Source: Limnohabitans sp. Jir72 (GTDB lineage Bacteria > Pseudomonadota > Gammaproteobacteria > Burkholderiales > Burkholderiaceae_C). From it: a stretch of DNA of 64,000 bases. Shown one piece after another: positions 63,184 through 64,000 of this stretch (its first letter is position 1; each line of letters begins with the position of its first letter). Under the pieces are notes generated by a model. It ran no database searches and was not told where the DNA came from. It was given only the letters and a program-made list of their open reading frames with translations. The stretch is from contig NZ_NESC01000002.1 of assembly GCF_003063575.1 (NCBI RefSeq), forward strand, positions 248,001 through 312,000, read 5' to 3'. The translations under genes and the position numbers were made by a program.

Positions 63184-64000
63184 GCTGCGCTCCGCTTCAC
63201 GCGCAAGCCGTCGACTGCCAAACGGCCTTGGCGCACCACGCTGCAGGTCGGGCGCTGGCCCAGCCAATAGGCCAGTTCTGCCACATCGCCCAAAGGCCAG
63301 AGCACGAAATTGGCGGGGCACCCGACCGCGATGCGCCCGTGCGTGGCTTGCAAGCCCAGTGCCTGCGCGGCATGGCGTGTCACGCCCGCCAGCGCTTCAG
63401 GCACCGTCAAACGAAACAAGGTGCAGGCCATGTTGACCATCAACAACAAACTCAAAACAGGCGACGTGCCCGGGTTGTGGTCGGTGGACACGGCCATGGG
63501 CACGCCAGCAGCACGCAGTTCAGCAATGGGCGGCATGTGGGTGTCGCGCAGGGTGAAGTAAGCGCCCGGCAAGAGCACGGCCACCGTGCCGGCTTGCCGC
63601 ATGGCGGCGATGCCTTCGGCGCTCAGGTGTTCGATGTGGTCGCACGACAGAGCGCCGAAACGCGCCGCCAGCGCCGAGCCGCCCATGTCCGACAGCTGTT
63701 CGGCATGCAGCTTGACCGGCAAGCCCAGCGCTTGCGCGGCCTGGAACACCTGCTCGGTCTGCGCCAGCGTGAAGCCAATCGTTTCGCAAAACACATCCAC
63801 TGCATCCACCAGGCCTTCGGCGGCGAGCGTGGGCATCATCTCTTCACACACCAGCTGGATGTAGTCGTCGCTGCGCCCGGCGTATTCGGCCGGCAGCGCA
63901 TGCGCACCCAAAAACGTGGTGCGCACCGTGACGCCAAACACCTCGCCCAGACGCCGGGCCACACGCAGTTGTTTGCGTTCGTGCTCCAGACTCAGGCCAT
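63180..64000 (-). CDS. hutI: Imidazolonepropionase (N-terminus beyond window)
   Basis: The frame is open to the window edge and reads [20 protein letters not shown], then [20 protein letters not shown] and [20 protein letters not shown], then [19 protein letters not shown] with the zinc-ligand Asp. This is HutI, which opens imidazolone-5-propionate to formiminoglutamate. About 270 residues are visible; the N-terminal HxH metal site is outside the window. Its stop overlaps the hutF start (ATGA). Confidence 0.92.
   Translation of the reverse strand, partial: GLSLEHERKQLRVARRLGEVFGVTVRTTFLGAHALPAEYAGRSDDYIQLVCEEMMPTLAAEGLVDAVDVFCETIGFTLAQTEQVFQAAQALGLPVKLHAEQLSDMGGSALAARFGALSCDHIEHLSAEGIAAMRQAGTVAVLLPGAYFTLRDTHMPPIAELRAAGVPMAVSTDHNPGTSPVLSLLLMVNMACTLFRLTVPEALAGVTRHAAQALGLQATHGRIAVGCPANFVLWPLGDVAELAYWLGQRPTCSVVRQGRLAVDGLRVKRSAA

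Overview
This 64-kb window reads as a chromosomal segment of a betaproteobacterium, most likely order Burkholderiales and family Comamonadaceae (Limnohabitans- or Rhodoferax-like). That is an inference from high GC with strong third-position bias, the lptD-surA-rsmA order with amgK divergent, glcE/glcF, a MaeB-type malic enzyme and a form I CO dehydrogenase operon behind a heme-PAS-LytTR regulator. No rRNA, tRNA, CRISPR array or intact insertion sequence was found.

Layout. 1-10 kb is mixed and partly eroded: a phytase-like esterase cut by the window edge, DedA, an EamA transporter, glutathione peroxidase, a VOC fragment, a HipBA toxin-antitoxin pair with a coupled GNAT gene, small zinc and membrane proteins, LysE, a DUF4143 ATPase, a Crp/Fnr gene broken by one TAG, a sterol-desaturase-like gene with an apparent -1 frameshift, and a DUF4143 remnant. 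10-12.5 kb holds glcF and glcE without glcD. 12.7-16.7 kb is a four-carbon acid sugar (L-threonate-type) pathway: ltnD, otnK, otnC, otnI. 16.8-18.6 kb holds a membrane protein and a 2OG-Fe(II) oxygenase.

18.7-28.7 kb is a complete aerobic CO-oxidation island on the minus strand. It runs rcoM, then coxM, coxS, coxL, coxG, coxD (MoxR), coxE (VWA), coxF (XdhC) and a mocA-like gene. CoxL carries the form I signature AYRCSFR. The regulator keeps the His, Cys and Met residues of the RcoM CO-sensing heme pocket. Three direct repeats with exactly 21-bp spacing lie upstream of coxM and are the likely RcoM operator. Between coxD and coxE is a tandem array of long palindromes, each joined to a copy of the coxD 3' end. 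The same palindrome recurs at three other places.

28.8-50 kb is mostly core genes: an M20 peptidase and hydrolase, MFS, rsmE, amgK, lptD, surA, rsmA, a barnase-like RNase with a barstar inhibitor, maeB, a MOSC protein, pepP, murU, a Rieske oxygenase, tkt and gap. AmgK and MurU together give the anabolic MurNAc recycling route, although the two genes are split by about 10.5 kb.

50.4-60.7 kb is a defence operon of six genes that overlap or nearly touch: hsdM, an AlbA_2/HATPase gene, hsdS, a PtuA-like ATPase, a PtuB-like HNH (TIGR02646-type) protein, and hsdR. A Septu-type module and a Schlafen-type gene are therefore nested inside a type I restriction-modification operon. This is the best candidate here for an unusual system. 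The window ends with hutG, hutF and a partial hutI for histidine degradation.
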